From positions 1-64,000 of the forward strand of contig NZ_FOSW01000012.1 in NCBI RefSeq assembly GCF_900114385.1: DNA of 64,000 nt. Direction: 5' to 3'. The stretch is from Geodermatophilus ruber (GTDB lineage Bacteria; Actinomycetota; Actinomycetes; Mycobacteriales; Geodermatophilaceae). Numbering within the stretch: position 1 is the stretch's first letter; the number at the start of each line of letters is the position of its first letter. The position numbers and the translations under genes were made by a program. The notes beneath the pieces were generated by a model that ran no database searches, was not told the origin of the DNA, and was given only the letters and a program-made list of their open reading frames with translations. Positions 62,529 through 64,000 of the stretch are shown piece after piece.

Positions 62529-63677
62529 GTGGCGACCTCGGCGAGCGCAGGCATCCCGGCGTGCGATCCGGCGACCTTCCGCCATGTCGTCGGCCATCTC
62601 GCCAGCGGCGTGACGCTGGTGACCACCCGGACGGCTGCGGGCAGCTTCGGCATGACGGCGAGCTCGGTGACCTCGCTGTCGCTGAGCCCGCCGATGATGC
62701 TGGCCTGCCTGAACACCACCTCGACGACGTGCGCCGCCGTCGTCGAGGCCGGTGCCTACGCCGTCAACGTCCTCGGCCAGGGCCAGGGGCACCTCGCCCA
62801 GCAGTTCGCCACCCCGTCCGCCGACAAGTTCACCGGCGTCCGGGTGGTCGAGGGGGCGCTGGGCCTGCCGGTCCTGGCCGACGCCCTGGCCCGGATCGAG
62901 TGCGAGGTCGTGGAGCAGGTCCAGGCGGCCACGCACACCGTCTTCCTGGGCCGGGTGCTGCACGCCGAGGCGGCCCCGGGCAGCCCGCTGACCTACTTCC
63001 GCGGCGGGTTCGGCCGGTTCGAGTTCACCCGGGACGACGAGGTCTACCAGCGGGCCCGCCGGCAGGTGCTCGACCGGGCCTACGCCCCCGACGCGGTCCT
63101 CTCCCTCGACGACCTCGCCTACACCCTCGACGTCGACAAGCCGGCGGCGTTCTACGCCCTCACCCGGCTGACCGCCGACGGGCTGGTCCGCCGCGACCCC
63201 GACCGGGGCTACGTGGTGGTGCCGTTCGACACCCGCACCTCCGACGCCACCTTCGACGCCCGCTGCGCCATCGAGCTGGGAGTGGTCGACATGGTCATCG
63301 GCCGGGTGCCGGCCGACGAGCTGGCCGCGCTGCGCGCCCGGTTCGAGGCCATGGCGGCGCTGCTGGTCGGTGACCGTTTCGTCGACTTCGACGGCTACCT
63401 CGACGCCAACTACGCCTTCCACGAGACGCTGGTCGCGCTGGCACGCAGCGCGCCGCTCACCACGGCGTTCGCGCAGCTGCACATCCGGAGCGTCATGACC
63501 CGCAGCTTCGGGGCCACGCCGGTGACCTCGCAGCGCTTCATCGAGGCCCAGCGTGGGATCACCGAGGGCCTGGAACGCGGCGACGGCGCGGCCGCGCGGG
63601 CGGCGGTCCACCGCTACACGGAGCTGGCCAAGCAGCGGGTGCGGCAGATCCTCGAGCAGACCGGCGGGCGGCTCTGA
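62529..63677 (+). CDS. Flavin reductase domain fused to a GntR/FCD transcriptional regulator
   Basis: A 382-residue fusion. Residues about 12-170 are a flavin reductase-like FMN-binding domain: FRHVVGHLASGVTLVTTRTA, SFGMTASSVTSLSLSPPMML, FATPSADKFTGV and FLGRVLHAEAAPGSPLTYFR. Residues about 180-235 form a winged HTH (LDVDKPAAFYALTRLTADGL, VRRDPDRGYVVVPFD). Residues about 240-375 are an FCD effector domain with metal-type His/Asp positions (DANYAFHETLVAL, HIRSVM). It could supply reduced flavin to the LLM enzymes and report flavin or substrate state to DNA. GTG start at 62529 after a weak AAGGACGG site. Confidence 0.88.
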   Translation: MATSASAGIPACDPATFRHVVGHLASGVTLVTTRTAAGSFGMTASSVTSLSLSPPMMLACLNTTSTTCAAVVEAGAYAVNVLGQGQGHLAQQFATPSADKFTGVRVVEGALGLPVLADALARIECEVVEQVQAATHTVFLGRVLHAEAAPGSPLTYFRGGFGRFEFTRDDEVYQRARRQVLDRAYAPDAVLSLDDLAYTLDVDKPAAFYALTRLTADGLVRRDPDRGYVVVPFDTRTSDATFDARCAIELGVVDMVIGRVPADELAALRARFEAMAALLVGDRFVDFDGYLDANYAFHETLVALARSAPLTTAFAQLHIRSVMTRSFGATPVTSQRFIEAQRGITEGLERGDGAAARAAVHRYTELAKQRVRQILEQTGGRL

Positions 63678-63694
63678 GGCCGGCGCCGCCCCGC

Positions 63695-64000
63695 TCAGGC
63701 GGGGCCGCCCGGCGCCGCGCCGCGGGCGGTGATCGTCGCCCGCACCTGCGCGGGCTCGGTGCCGCCGGCGAGCAGTGCCCACAGCAGCAGGCGGGCCTTG
63801 CGGGGGTCCAGCCACCCCGCCGGCACCACGCCACGGGCCAGCAGGTCCTGCTCGGAGCCGACGAACCCGTACGTCCCGCCGAGCACGGGGCCACCGCCGG
63901 TCCGGCCGGCGAGCACCACCGGCCCGCGCTCCACCGCGGCGCTCACGGTCTCGGCCAGGGCGGCCGGGACGTGCCCGGCGCCGAACCCGGCCAGCACCAC
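63695..64000 (-). CDS. L-asparaginase, C-terminal part (cut by window edge)
   Basis: The last 101 residues of an asparaginase/glutaminase: VLAGFGAGHVPAALAETV, RGPVVLAGRTGGGPVLGG, TYGFVGSEQDLLARGVVPAG and LDPRKARLLLWALLAGG, which match the C-terminal domain of bacterial L-asparaginases. The N-terminal catalytic threonines lie beyond position 64000. It is convergent with the flavin reductase-GntR gene, 17 bp apart. Confidence 0.8.
   Translation of the reverse strand: MVLAGFGAGHVPAALAETVSAAVERGPVVLAGRTGGGPVLGGTYGFVGSEQDLLARGVVPAGWLDPRKARLLLWALLAGGTEPAQVRATITARGAAPGGPA

Overview
This window is chromosomal DNA from a very GC-rich actinobacterium, most likely a member of the Geodermatophilaceae (Blastococcus/Geodermatophilus type). 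The evidence is strong G/C third-position bias, frequent GTG starts, dense GTGA/ATGA stop-start overlaps, and a left half whose gene order follows the conserved actinobacterial block thiL - DUF3515 - ddl - gpsA - cofC/fbiD - ppk1 - mutT1 - leuD - leuC - IclR regulator - gltX - FAH hydrolase (the Rv2977c to Rv2993c block of Mycobacterium tuberculosis). A gene with an in-frame UAG exactly where a catalytic cysteine belongs fits this family, because UAG-encoded selenocysteine has been reported in Geodermatophilus and Blastococcus.

Region by region. 1-1.88 kb: an IS5-family element apparently nested in the left end of a decayed IS982-family element. 1.9-28 kb: core metabolism, namely thiamine phosphate kinase, D-Ala-D-Ala ligase, phospholipid synthesis (gpsA, plsC, a phosphatidylcholine-synthase-like protein), cofactor F420 synthesis (cofC), polyphosphate kinase with a Nudix/histidine-phosphatase partner, leuCD with a divergent NdgR-type regulator, the Leloir genes galTK, two tRNA-Glu and one tRNA-Gln close to gltX, and citramalate synthase cimA. 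cimA is preceded by a 12-residue leader peptide with three consecutive Ile codons and a terminator, an apparent attenuator. 28-44.5 kb: catabolic and transport genes. A dehydrogenase/amidohydrolase operon diverges from an SsuABC/NitT-type ABC transporter followed by a LacI regulator. Next is a four-gene operon (LLM flavin monooxygenase, ribBA, FAH-family hydrolase, UAG-containing peroxiredoxin) divergent from an acyl-CoA-synthetase-like gene and a GAF/PucR regulator. 44.5 kb: a solo copy of the IS982-type terminus and a foreign-looking membrane protein. 45.6-63.7 kb: more accessory catabolism, with a branched-chain-amino-acid-type (Liv) ABC transporter, three more LLM oxidoreductases, amidohydrolase, cyclase-family hydrolase, SDR, a 2,6-dihydroxypyridine-hydroxylase-like FAD monooxygenase, a second PucR regulator, and a flavin reductase fused to a GntR/FCD regulator. 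The window ends inside an L-asparaginase gene.

How the parts may work together (inference). The right half looks like a set of uptake and flavin-dependent oxidation modules for small aromatic or heterocyclic substrates: transporters import, LLM/FAD monooxygenases oxidise, amidohydrolase/cyclase/FAH enzymes cleave, and dehydrogenases and acyl-CoA ligases feed products into central metabolism. RibBA would supply flavin, the reductase domain would supply reduced flavin, and the probable selenoperoxiredoxin could remove peroxide released by uncoupled flavin chemistry. The two most notable signals are the UAG-selenocysteine peroxiredoxin with a SECIS-like hairpin (36260-36754, minus strand) and the Ile-codon attenuator of cimA (28011-28103, minus strand).
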